A DNA stretch of 64,000 nucleotides from Heliocidaris tuberculata (lineage: Eukaryota; Echinodermata; Echinoidea; Camarodonta; Echinometridae), in contig CM046835.1 in NCBI GenBank assembly GCA_025618425.1, positions 12,734,238 to 12,798,237 on the forward strand, in the 5' to 3' direction. The stretch's first letter is position 1. Every line of letters begins with the position of its first letter. The notes under the pieces were generated by a model. The model saw only the letters and a program-made list of their open reading frames with translations. It was not told the origin of the DNA and ran no database searches. A program made the translations under genes and the position numbers. Positions 12,901-23,993 of this stretch are shown here, piece after piece.

Positions 12901-13773
12901 ACGTGAACGGTTTCACATCAACTTGCCACGCCAGTTGTCTGTTTTGAGCATCAGATTAAGCTCATTTTAGTCAAAACGTGCATTTGGTGTGCATGTAATA
13001 TTTGTGTCACATGACTCAGTAATAGTTTACATTACAAGCCAATTCATTCAATCAGTCAAGCAGTATTTTCTAGGTTATGAGATATTTATTATGAAAATAA
13101 CAACTTAAACTTCAGGTGTATTGTATCACGTTTCGACTTCTGTTTTTACACTCAATGTTTGTAATATCAATGGTCGAGTTTAATGTTACCCTCATCTCTA
13201 TCAAATGCTCCAAGCCCTTCCTATTGAGAACGAGGTGTGAGGTATTTTTCTACCAAGCCAACAGTGAACCTTATTCAGTATTAATCATGAAGAATATCGA
13301 CCACGCAAATTTATGTCTCATGAGGCCCATGTCGGTAACAATCTAAAGAATGACAATTTTTTTTTTCCACCATTCAAAGAAGTCCATCTTCATGAATTCA
13401 TGCCAGACGGAAAGCTCCTCAGTTATTTAGCATGCTCATAGCTTCAACATCATTGTGCCACAAAAATTAAGTGGCACTTTCGTGATCGATATGATATCTA
13501 AGAAATCCATGTGGGCCTTGTAGCAAAATAATTTATTTTATGTATGCTTTTATATTAAGCTCCATTATGTTTCCTTTATGGTACAATATATTGTTCATAA
13601 AGGTATGTTATTGCATTTCAGTGAGAAAATCTTTATCTCCTTGCTTGTTGGGGAAGCTTTATGGCTTTGAATATATGTGTTTGTTAAAACAGTCATAATT
13701 ATGATTGAAAGTTACATTTCTTGGTCTTTCATAAAACTTTTACGCGACAGTTTCCGTGATTTGGCTTTGAACG
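9986..13773. other. Interior of element E, no gene recognised
   Basis: About 3.8 kb of AT-rich DNA. Open frames are short (for example 10396-10581, 11040-11270, 13116-13346), have no domain and do not join through splice sites I could support. No transposase, integrase or recombinase motif was seen on either strand. Confidence 0.5.
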
Positions 13774-13894
13774 ATATGCTAACCCTCTGAAGACTTGTAC
13801 GAATGTTATGTAATAGAATTCCTAAATTATACAAATACCATGAAGTATAATTAGAATTCTATTAATAATAATGAAGTACAAGTCGAGGAGGGTT
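13774..13894. other. Permuted copy of the LINE junction inside element E
   Basis: This segment contains the LINE sequence flanking one end of E (CTGAAGACTTGTACGAATG..., as minus 9331-9370) fused directly to the sequence flanking the other end (AATTCCTAAATTATAC...GTCGAGGAGGGTT, inverted at 14447-14524). The order is reversed relative to the LINE. Short pieces of E's own tips (ATATGCTAACCC and GGGTT) lie outside both sides. The fusion point TAATAG/AATTCCT shows microhomology. Confidence 0.7.
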
Positions 13895-14669
13895 CCCTCC
13901 CTTCAAGAATCTTCTCTGAAGATCCCCTCCCTATACTACTGTTCGTGTAAAAATGACTTGTAATCACGAAACCCGTCTCGTGGCTTGTTATGTCAAGGTT
14001 GCACATCTTAATTAGTATAATTCAGGCTTAAAGAAAGCCATGCTTGGTAAACTTTATAGAGTGAAAAGTAATACTGAAGTGAAGCAATATTGCCTGATCT
14101 TTAACACCTATATTCTTTAACCCATTAAAGTAATATGCGCAGTAGATGATGTTTACCAGTGTAACTGAATGTTCATGGAAATATCCTTGGAATAATTTCA
14201 GTCTGTGCATAGTGTCCATGAAGGTACGCTTCACAACCAAGAACTTAATCATTTATGGAAATTGATGACAATTTCCTAAGAAGAAAGGGGATTCATTGTT
14301 TATTTCAACACCTGTTCTTCACCCTTTGAAAAGATGACTACTACAGCACACGGGCCCTATTTATAAGGGCACATACCTCATTTGAATTTCAAATTGCTTT
14401 GAATTTCTTTTGTGTGTTCTCACTGCCTAGCACCTGGGAATATGCTAACCCTCCTCGACTTGTACTTCATTATTATTAATAGAATTCTAATTATACTTCA
14501 TGGTATTTGTATAATTTAGGAATTTTGTACACTCATCTTTAAACGTATTGTCAAATTCAGCCGGAGTTAAGTTGTACGATTCTACATGAATGTTATTAAC
14601 ATCGTCATCATTTTTAATCATTATGAATATTTACAAAGAAATAATATGCAGAATTACAAATGATAAAAA

Positions 14670-15545
14670 ATTTATAAGACATGAAGTCCGAAGTTGTCAT
14701 ATATCACATCTATTATCCCTACATAGAGGTCATCTACAGATCTGAGAGTTTTGTAAGAGTCGTCATTCATCTTGCATATGACATTGCCGTGCTTTGAAGT
14801 AACTCCCTTTACATCAGGGGCCTTCTTGGCTGCTATAAGAACCTTGTAGCACATGGTGGTGAAATCTTCATTGATGTAGACTCCTTTGTAAGCATCCTTC
14901 CCTTTAAGTTTTAACCTATTATCGTATAGCTGGTCCCGCTTCCTTCTTGTAGTAAATCTGATAATGATCTGTCTTGGTCTTAGTTTTTCTGGCTGTCTCC
15001 CATTTGTTGGTTGGGTCTGAGATGGCTTTCAAATTGCTCCAAGACGATGGCATATGTATCCACATCACTTACTGCAAGTTAAACCCCTTCCTCTTTGCCA
15101 CTTTCAAAACTTCACTCACGAGTGTCTCCTCGCTCTCCTCTTGGGGTTCAGGAAGGCCTGAAATCCTGAGGTTCTCCCTCCTCATATCCTGGCCGATATG
15201 TGTGTGATCGGAGAAGATGGAGTTAACCTCCTCCTTCATGAGGCAGGCATCTTTGACTGCCTGTATGACAACATGGATAGCTGCCTCCACTGCTGTCCGG
15301 ACTGCATTAATAGCTAATTTAGCCATTTTCCCTTTCCTTCGATATCTCCAAACTGGTCGATCACATCATTAAACCTAATAAAAACCCCATTGCTGGCAGA
15401 TGATTGCTCCTCCTCAAAACTTTCCAGAGGTTTGAACCTATTTTTTTTTTTTTTTTACTTTTTGTCTTTCTTAGGATTGTTCAAAAACTTTCCTGGTTGA
15501 CGACGTGACCTTTTTCTCTTTCTGACAGCTCTTATCACCAGCCAT
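14670..15545 (-). pseudogene. LINE ORF1 relic (L1-type RNA-binding ORF1p)
   Basis: ORF1p is the RNA-binding chaperone of some LINEs and packages the element's RNA. Minus-strand translation starts MAGDKSCQKEKKV at 15545, then after an in-frame stop and an A-run (15442-15457) continues MAKLAINAVRTAVEAAIHVV and RRENLRISGLPEPQEESEET (15069-15326). That last block is the hallmark of the RNA-recognition domain. The C-terminal part is in broken frames, ending near KGVTSKHGNVICKM and DDLYVGI (14672-14854). It shares strand and position with the ORF2 relic, so it is the first ORF of the same LINE. Confidence 0.75.
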
Positions 15546-15916
15546 GATAACCTTGCAGCTGTCAAGTTGTGGTCAATAAAGAATGTCCAACGAAACCGAC
15601 AGCCAGTGCACAGTACTCCACTTTCACTTTGTGTCCACTACACATATATTAACTGGTGGGACTGGTATTTAAAATTGCCCTTTTTGACAAGAAAAAAAAT
15701 CACTCAAAATCCATTATTCACAGATAGTAATGATTGTTAAAATATTACTGTCCTGTTCTAAAGATCCCACAGTGTTGAATACATGGAAGACACCTAATAT
15801 ATTATTAGGTTTTTCTCGCTGAGAAATTACAAAAATTGCAGGAGCACAAAATTCTGCTTCTTCATGGGTACCCTCTTCTCTCTTTATATATTCACTGCTT
15901 TAATATTGGAGGCATA

Positions 15917-16025
15917 GTTGTTTCGTTTCTATAGGCTCTCGAGGACCTTACACCCTGCTATGACCCCTCGGCGCGCCTGGGGGTCATAGCATGATATAAG
16001 GTCCCCTTGAGCCTATAGAAACAAC
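15917..16025. repeat. Hairpin with about 50 bp arms
   Basis: GTTTCTATAGGCTC...ACCTTA...TATGACCCC pairs with GGGGTCATA...TAAGGT...GAGCCTATAGAAAC around a short GC-rich centre (GGCGCGCC). It lies immediately left of a foldback MITE and is probably a small non-autonomous element of its own. Confidence 0.75.
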
Positions 16026-16034
16026 AATAGTCAG

Positions 16035-16549
16035 GTTCACACGATGGGAGCTAAACTTTAAGTTTCGCTTGTAGTTTCAAAACTTTAGGTTAACTTGTAG
16101 TTATCTTGTAGTTTCAGACCGTATTAACAGACTCGTAGTTTCGAAACTTTAAGTTTACTTGTAGTTCTAGAACCACAAGCGAGCTCGTGGTTAAGGCGGA
16201 AACCACGAGCAGTGGGTGGTCCTCCGTCGCAGTTTCGGACAGTGAGGACAGAATAAACTTTAAGTTTCGCAAGCTTGTAGTAAGCGATTACCTCGCTGTT
16301 CATGTTAAACTTCTGGGTCATGCCCTTCGCGCGAATTATGAACACACGATCTGTATGTGTACTGTACACACAATCGGTAGTATCTACTTCCGGGGTTAAC
16401 CACGACGATCGCTCGGCTTTTAGTTTCAGCTCGTTGTTTCGGGCTCGTGTGAAACCTCGTTGCAGTTAGGGAGTCGTGGTTTCGTGACCGCGACTCCCTA
16501 ACCGCAACGAGGGTTCTTAAACTTAAAGTTTAGCTCCCATCGTGTGAAC
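16035..16549. mobile_element. Foldback MITE with GTTCACACGATGGG ends
   Basis: Terminal repeats GTTCACACGATGGGAGC...AAACTTTAAGTTT and their inverse at 16520-16549 enclose about 515 bases. The interior repeats the motif (AAACTTTAAGTTT, CTTGTAGTTTC, AACCACGAG) in both orientations. No coding capacity. TTCACAC-type ends are frequent in PIF/Harbinger and related MITEs, but the family is not certain. Confidence 0.72.
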
Positions 16550-17700
16550 GTCACTTAAGATTCTCATAGCAGTCAATATATCTATAACGTTGCCCTCTTT
16601 TTTAGTACTATGGGGAAAACCCGGAATTGAGCAATATAGCAAATATTGCCACCTCCGGTTATGGATTCGGGGTAGCGTGCAAAATGCGGCTTTTTATTTT
16701 GCAGTTAAAATGCCTTGTTCTGTTCATGCATATAGCATTTCAATGGGCTTCCAAAGGACAAATTATTCATGGTAGATATGGTATTTCTTCCTACCAGCAG
16801 GGGCGGATCCAGGGTTTTGTATAAGGGGGGGGGGGTGAGGGCACACAAATGCAGGATTGTCAACTTAGGGAAACTGCTTGGAGGGAGATCCGTGTTTTTT
16901 TTTGGTCTCGCAAGCCCTCCAAAAGTCGCTCAGTGGAGGGGGGAGGGGGGAGGGGTTGTGGCGACAAGAAAAAAAATCGCCAGCCCTCCATAAGTCGCTC
17001 GGGGGGGGGGGGGGGGGAGTCCGTTATAAAAGGGGGGCACAATGCATAGTTTTCTTTCAAAGGGGGGGGGCACGGGCCTGGATTGCCCCCCCAAAAAAAA
17101 AAAAACAACAACAAACAAACAAACAAAACAAAACAAAACAAACAAAACAAAACAAAACCAAAAAAAAAATCCGACATTGCCTATCAGCATGATCAGTACC
17201 CTAGTAACCTCACCAAGAGGAAACCTACAGCTCCTTATTAACTAGTTTTGGATTTGGTGGCAAATATTGAATATTTGGTGGCAAATCTCATTACGATACT
17301 CAGAGCATTTTTACCAAAGAGTAATGAGTGGACGTTTCCTATTTATGATTGTGTATACAGACATTTACTGAAAACTACTTTGCGGAAGCTAATTGATCTT
17401 CCAACGTATTGTCGTATTGCCAAAGTACTGACAACCCTTTTATACTCTTTTGTTAGTGACATGTTTAAACTTAATAATAATAATAATAATGTTGACTTCT
17501 TATAAACCACTTAGATCCGTCAAGCATGACGCTAATGACGCTATACGTGCAAATACAAATTGAAAAAAAGGACATTAAGATATGAACATATATATAAAAT
17601 TAATGCAACTATAATAGTTTTCAGACAAAAGTATTTAGATGAAATACATGTACATGGGATATTAAGTTAAGGTACAAGGAACTTAAACTATATCATGATA
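16550..17700. other. Low-complexity stretch: G runs and A-rich simple repeat
   Basis: No gene. A CAGGGGCGGATCCAGGG string near 16797 is like the end of hAT-like MITEs elsewhere in the window. It is followed by runs of G (16826-17080), a C run joined to an A run (17089-17104), an AAACA-type repeat to 17170 and (AAT)n at 17472-17490. Open frames here are low-complexity artefacts. 17190-17470 has no recognised content. Confidence 0.6.
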
Positions 17701-17714
17701 TCATGTCTAAAGGG

Positions 17715-19490
17715 ATGTATGACATTTGCTCCGGCGACAATTGCTCCTGCGACAAAATTAATGCTCCTAAAATTACAATCGCTCCGCGACAATTGCTCCG
17801 CTACAACTGCTCCGTCGATAAAAAATGAATATATGCGACAATTGCTCCGCTGACATTTGCTACATTCGCGCGACAATTCCTCCCCGACATCAGCTCCGTC
17901 GAAGAAAATGAATATGCGACAATATCATTGCTCCGCAACAATTGCTCTGCCGTACCTCTAACTGCTTATATCCCACGGAAGTACAAAACCACCCTGTTTC
18001 TAAACATTACGAGCGAGCGAAGCGAGCAAGGAAAACACACTCTTTTGGTAATAAAGTATCATTTCGTCATCAAAATACACCACAGACCTATAACCTTTCT
18101 AAAATATATTCGTCCGCCTCCCGCTGCATGCCCAATTTGTTTGCCTTCCCAGTAAGTTTCAGTCTAGATTTTCGGTGAGCGCAGCGAGGGACGAAAAATA
18201 TACAAAATACACTAGATGATTTATAATGTACACCTATACGTGCAGAATTCGAGGATATAGTCGGTCACCTCGCTGCAAAAATATTATGATATGCGGGCAT
18301 CCGCTGCTGGAATGAGAATGATTGCTGATCTAAAACGTCTTGTTTCTAGATTTTATAAGTGGGCAAAAATTGATTTAAAAAAAAAAACCCTACTAAGAAC
18401 AGGTTTAAGTGTATTGTTACGATCCCTTCTTGTGATTTTAGTAACATGTATATTTATCGGCATCTTCCGTTCACACACAGAGTAGGATCACGGTGTGATG
18501 ATAGGAATAGGCTAATGGTCACAGGCAGTTATCTCATGAAAAATCATCTATTTAGGTCAACTTGCCGCTCGAATCCTTGCATATCACTTTATGAGTGATA
18601 TTTAGCATAAATATTGGATAAAGAAACAAGATGCAAACCTATGCCCTTTCCTAAGAATATTAATATTACCGGCATTGGTTAAGATAGTGAAATCAAGCAA
18701 GCGACGCTTTAAATTCAATTCAATTCAATTTTATTCAATTCATCTTTATTCAGTTTCATATATAAAACAGTATCATTAATATGCATATAGTATAGTGTGC
18801 TTAGACATAATCATTAAAATTGCATGCAATTATAGGAATTTGGTTGGTGTATAAAAACCCTTGTGGGTTTGTCTTGACAGCGACTTTCAGGTTTTCCCTT
18901 CATTTTCATTCCTCTTTTTCCTTCCTCTTTTCCTCTCTTTTACATTATTATTTCTTCTTCAAAAAGTGGGGGTATATTTTTACACGCCACCCCCCCCCCT
19001 TCTTCCATTACAAGCGATTATTTTTAAAACGTCTTTAGGCTATACAGGGGCGAATCGGGGGGGGGGGGGGCTCAGACAATCAGCCCTGGACACCCCCCCC
19101 CCCTAACCCCCTTGTTTTCATAGTGCTGGCGCAAGACTGTGGTATTCAATAAAAATAATTTATGAAAGTCTGACAAAATCAATTAATCATATCAAAAGTT
19201 TGGCTACAAAGCATTGATAAATACGTAAGATTCATCATGAATCTCAAAATTGTCGAGGAGCAAATTGTCGAGGAGCAAATGTCGCATATTCATTTCTATC
19301 TACCAAGTTTATTGTCGCGGAGCAAAAGGTCGCATATTCATTTCTATCTACCGAGTTTATTGAAGCGCAGCAATTGTCGCATATTCATTTTTATCGACGG
19401 AGCAATAATCGATTTTTTTAGCAAATGTCGGCAGAGCAATTGTCGCAGGAGAAATTGTCGCAGGAGCAATAGTCGGTTCCCCGTCTAAAG
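17715..19490. repeat. Inverted minisatellite arms (GACAATTGCTCC family) around 1.3 kb
   Basis: The left arm (17715-17955) holds degenerate repeats of GCGACAATTGCTCC and ATGAATATGCGACAAT. The right arm (19245-19475) holds the reverse complement (GGAGCAATTGTCGC, GTCGCATATTCATTT). The arrangement looks like a foldback element. The 1.3 kb between them contains CGAGCGAAGCGAGC near 18010, short C and G runs near 18990-19100 and no convincing gene. Confidence 0.7.
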
Positions 19491-19684
19491 AAGTCACAAA
19501 TCTAATATAGACAAGTCTTTGTTTATATGAAACTGGTTAATCAAACATACAACCCTGGAAAAAATTATTAGACCAGCTCCATTTTCGGGTATATGAGTAG
19601 TGTTAAGTCCATTGTCTATGGAAGTAGGAAAATAATTATCAACAGCTAATTCATAATTAATGGACTACTTCTAACTAGAACAAT

Positions 19685-20365
19685 TACCACTTTGACTTTT
19701 TACCCCAGGACAGTTACCGCGAGGAGGACTACAGCCAGGACAAATTGTCCCGGACAAATTTCCCCAGACAATTACAACACCCTTTCTTCCCATGAGAAAG
19801 AGTTTTTGGACCACCTAGTGGACTATAAATGTCTGAGAGGATGAATTTCAAGTATTACTTCTCTTGGTCTGAGCAGCATGGTCTTCTCATTATTCTACTG
19901 AGACCATTGCGTGTGACATAAAAAGTAAAGGTGTTAGAAAATTAATTTTATGAAACAAGAAAACATTCTTGCAGCATGACTGAGGTGCTGTGGGGGAAAA
20001 AGCAACACCTTGTTGACAGCATGCCACAAGGCATGGTTGCTATCATCAAATGTAGCGATTTCGCACCAAGAACTGAACAAACTGCCTCCAGAGGAGTGGA
20101 CATGGCTTTATGAGACAGTCAGGCATACCTCTTGGACAATTATCCCCAGACCACTTCTGTCAGGACATTTTTTTCAAAACCCCTACCCCTGGGATTATCC
20201 CTGAGGACAGTTAGCATCTATGATATTTACATTCTGTTAGTTGTTCTGAAAGTTCTATCCGTTGGGGTGCCTTTAAAAGGAATTGTCCTTTAGCGAAAAT
20301 TGTCCGGGTTTCATTGTCCTAGGGGCAATTACCCTGGCGGTAATTGTCCGAGGGGTTAGTTATTA
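19685..20365. repeat. Second minisatellite/foldback family (GGACAATTACCCC)
   Basis: Copies of CCAGGACAGTTACC, GGACAAATTGTCCCGGACAA and GGACAATTATCCCCAG run from 19700 to 20215. The inverse orientation (GGAATTGTCC, GGGGCAATTACC, GGTAATTGTCCGAGGGG) occurs at 20280-20360. It resembles the GACAATTGCTCC arms in design but not in unit. No coding sequence is seen. Confidence 0.6.
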
Positions 20366-21101
20366 CACCAATTTAATTGTTTTGAGGAGTATTCATCCAC
20401 TCTTTATGAGATAGCTAGTAGAAATCATTCTGAAATTAAATTACTGATATAACCAACACTTGCCATATAGGCCTTTATAAGGATTAGGGCTGTATTAGTT
20501 GCAGGCATTCTTCAAGTCTTGTTTACATGTATATCAAAACTCTCCGCACGTATATCTCGATAGACAATTGACCGGGGATAGATTTCCGGTTTTAAATTGG
20601 ATTAATTCATTTATAAAGATAAAGCATACTCTTCTGTCCGTCTGTCTTTTAAACAAATCTATGTATAGAATTATTCATGTTCTGTGCCAAGATATTAAAT
20701 AAGTTACTCTACATGTGATTTCGTTTCAAAGTCTTCTATTGCATTTATATATAATGTGTCATTTAAAACAATTGTACAACAACCGGTGATCTGTGATATT
20801 CTTATTGTGTGCGTATTTGTTTTACTCTAATTCTAGCTTCAATAGCAAGAACATGTCAGTGTGGAGAACTGGATGGGTAGTGCTGATATACTGTTCATCC
20901 CTCGGTAAATATGAGCCCTTCAATTTGTCCGTAAATATAATATTTGTGTAAGTGATGAATATAAAGTACCGTTATTGTGGTGGCCAGCCTAGCAAACTCT
21001 TTGTGCAAGTCTGTTTATGTAGTGATATTTATATAGCAGTTCTTTAAGGCGGAAGAGTCAGTAGTCACAATGTCGCCTTCAAAATCAAATGCAATATGTC
21101 A

Positions 21102-21980
21102 AGCTACGGTCACAAAGGTTCGTACGAACGATGCGTTCATACGAATCTCACTGTTCGTATGAATTCTGGAGTTCGTAGAGATTCGTAGATGGGGCATAGC
21201 TTCTTACGACCTTCTTAAGAAGTTCGTACGAGCGCCGTTTAATTCGCATGAACAACTTAAGACCTTCTTGAGGAACGAAGTGATTTTCGGTTATACAATT
21301 TTCTAAAGAATGCCTTGAGTTATTCTTTCGTCAGACTTACGGCCATCTTACGAATTTTGTTGTCGCAAGATGGTCGTACGTGCAACTCACGGCACTCTCA
21401 AGTCATTCGTAAGAAGATCTTACGAATTTTTGTATATTTTGTCGGCTTGCAAAAAGGCGCTGCCGTGTACTGTCGAAAATTCTGTGACTGTTGAAAGTTT
21501 GAGGATTTGAACTTCGTGCGTTTGGCTTTATACCCCCTAAAACTCGACACTTGCACAAAGTGTGTACCTACGCCCTACGAGCACCTTACGAAAGCCTTAC
21601 GAACGCCAAGAATCGTTGGTAAGAAGCTCCGTTCGTAAGGCATTCTTACGAACGCCGCAAGAGCCCTCTATGAACACCTTAAGGCGTTCTCACTATTATC
21701 GTAAGAATTTAAGGCTTCTAGAATTGTCCCTCGACCCTACAAAATCTTCCGTGGTTTTTACGATGTTCTCACGACGTTCGTACGGCCGCCTTACGAAGAG
21801 GGGGTTTAGTAAGACGTTGACAAAAATCTTGGACAAGACCATCGACTAGGCTGCGAACTTACGAACGGTCTACAAACAGTCTACGAACGCTGGTTTCGTA
21901 CGGCCTTCTTGAGAAGATCTTACGAAATGGTCTAAAAATCGTTCGTACGGCAGTTCTTAATGGTATTTGTGACCGAGGCT
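21102..21980. mobile_element. Foldback element built of TTCGTACGAA-type motifs
   Basis: The ends CGGTCACAAA (21107) and TTTGTGACCG (21966-21975) are inverted. Between them dozens of copies of TTCGTA/TACGAA, CTTACGAA and TTCTTACGA occur in both orientations, so much of the 870 bases can fold on itself. No protein is encoded; the 95-codon open frame at 21562-21849 is a by-product of the repeat. Confidence 0.72.
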
Positions 21981-22264
21981 TTAATTATTTTTTTGAATTT
22001 AGAATAAATTCCACACGTCTACTATAATTTGGGATTGTTAATAAATATAGGTATTCATGTTTTTAAATATTATTAAAAGATATCAGTATTTTTGGCCAAA
22101 GGAAATGTCAATGGTTTCGCATAGTTAAATTGAATTATGTATATATATACCCTCACTCGCCATGTGTATTGTAATATTTCCAAAAAAATGGTGCCTATGT
22201 GACTAATAGACATGTTTATAATAATGTCCCTTTTTGTGCATAACCATTGAATAATCGTGTTTAA

Positions 22265-22868
22265 AGGCCAAGTCCACACTAATATCAAGTTGATTTGAAT
22301 AAATAGAGTAAAATTAAACAAGCATAACAATGAAAATTTCACTGAAATCGGATGTAAAATAAGAAAGTTACAGCATTTTGAAGTTTTGCATTATTTCTTG
22401 AAACAGTGATATGCATAACATGGGCGGTATGCAAATGAGTGAACCGATGATGTCACACACTCACTTTTCCTTATGTATTTTATTATACGAAATATCATAT
22501 ATTTCAGTTTTTTGCTTCAATAATGTAAATCATGGTTTCACTCCTTATGGAACATGTAAAATCATCATTATTGTAACTTATTTTGAAACAAAGGAGAGAT
22601 TCTTTATTATCACATCCATAAAAATTGAAATATTTGAGATTTCATATAATAAAATACATAAGGAAAAGTCAATGTGTGACATCATCGGTTCACTCATTTG
22701 CATACCGCCCATGTTATGCATATCACTGTTTCATGAAATCATGCAAAACTTCAAAATGCCGTAACTTTCTTGTTTTATATCCGATTTCAGTGAAATTTTC
22801 ACTGTTATGCTTGTTTAATTTTGTTCTATTTATTCAAAATCAACTTGATATTAGTGTGGACTTGGCCT
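22265..22868. mobile_element. Long palindromic MITE with TTAA duplication
   Basis: AGGCCAAGTCCACACTAATA at 22265 and its inverse at 22849-22868 are flanked by TTAA on both sides (22261-22264 and 22869-22872). The arms pair for about 215 bases, including CATGGGCGGTATGCAAATGA and GTGAACCGATGATGTCACAC, with a centre of about 170 bases. TTAA sites point to the Kolobok or piggyBac superfamily; which of the two cannot be decided here. Confidence 0.83.
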
Positions 22869-23393
22869 TTAAAAGGAAGGTAGAGCTTGCACTTTTTCTG
22901 TTCTAAGGCCAGCGGATCACCAGACACAGTCATGGCCTAAGACAACAGAAATGACAAAACGAGCAAAGGCTAAAATGGCCATCTTGAGGGCTGGTTGCGT
23001 CGGTGACTCACATCATGATACGGTTAAATATTTGCCTCCAAACTGTTTACAGGGTTTGCATACAATCTAAGCAAAGAGGCAATGCCCATAAGCTGCCGAG
23101 AAAAGGGCCCATAAAAATGACCACACCCAGAGAAGACAGATTACCCGTTCTAGGAGGATGCTCGCCATTGTCAGAGGTCATAGTTATCCAACAAAATATC
23201 AGAAAGTTGAAAAGAATGGTTATGAAAGTGAATTCCCGTATGTTCATCACAAGAAACTGACTATTAAATGGAGAATATAGTGGAAAAGAGATTTATTATA
23301 ACCTCTTTGCAATACAAACCTAAAAGTAGTTCACTCCGTTTTTCTTTTTGTGTGTATGTTGCAATACTTATGGCTATTGAGGGTATATACGTG

Positions 23394-23406
23394 TATATAT
23401 AAATAA

Positions 23407-23458
<52 letters not shown>

Positions 23459-23600
23459 GCGCGCACACACACGCCCACACATACATATATATATATATAT
23501 AGTTCAAAAGTTCTGCTACGGAGATTAAAGATAGAGACAGACACAACGTGTCCAACGGAGTCATTTATTCTGTGTCTATATATATATATATATAATTGTA
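23394..23600. repeat. TA/AC microsatellite cluster
   Basis: (TA)n runs at 23417-23442, 23486-23500 and 23577-23594 enclose an (AC)n run at 23442-23480. Open frames rich in Tyr, Ile, Val and Cys across it are artefacts. Confidence 0.9.
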
Positions 23601-23670
23601 AGGAAATAACATATACAACAGCTTTGGCAGATCTTGTGGAAATAATTTAATTGTGAGAAATTAATATTTA

Positions 23671-23818
23671 AGAGAATAATAGTTGCGTAGCTTAAAGCAA
23701 AGTTCCCCAAAGCTGTCCTCCCTTTTTAAAATTTTTGCAAAGGTTGAAAAAATATCTCCGCCGGGGAGGACAGCTCTGGGGAACTTTGATTTAAGCTATA
23801 TGCAACCATTATTCTCTC
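23671..23818. repeat. Hairpin element with about 50 bp arms between TA microsatellites
   Basis: GAGAATAATAGTTGCGTAGC...AAAGTTCCCC...GCTGTCCTCCC pairs with GGGAGGACAGC...GGGGAACTTT...AACCATTATTCTC. Few mismatches suggest fairly recent origin. It lies between two TA-rich microsatellites, consistent with preference for TA targets. Confidence 0.75.
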
Positions 23819-23824
23819 ATTTTC

Positions 23825-23993
<169 letters not shown>

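Larger units (their letters stand above)
9371..14451. mobile_element. 5.08 kb element 'E' with 124 bp terminal inverted repeats, family unknown
   Basis: The left end (9371-9494, starting GGGTTAGCATATTCCC) and right end (14328-14451) are inverted copies over about 124 bases. Each carries a TATA box (TTATAAATAG at 9457 on plus, mirrored near 14360 on minus) that would drive transcription inwards. Inside are a tandem repeat at 9667-9985 and about 3.8 kb of AT-rich sequence without a convincing gene. It interrupts the ORF2 start of a LINE, and coding continuity across it defines the empty site. No clear target duplication is visible. The family cannot be named: terminal repeats suggest a cut-and-paste DNA transposon, but no transposase is present. 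Confidence 0.72.
7018..15670 (-). mobile_element. CR1/Jockey-like LINE on minus strand, split by a 5.1 kb insertion
   Basis: Two LINE parts on the same strand flank an inserted element: ORF1 and 5' UTR at 14452-15670 and ORF2 at 7018-9370. They belong to one copy. Reading the minus strand, NSINNNEVQVEEG just outside the right end of the insertion continues in frame into SEDLYECYVIESF just outside the left end. The ORF2 3' side ends abruptly near 7018 inside the RT, so the copy is also 3' truncated or rearranged. Upstream of ORF1 about 120 bases of 5' UTR reach roughly 15670. Confidence 0.82.

Noticed and set aside
16769..17245. Gly/Arg-rich and Pro-rich frames
   Set aside because: Homopolymer G and C runs and an A-rich repeat create them.
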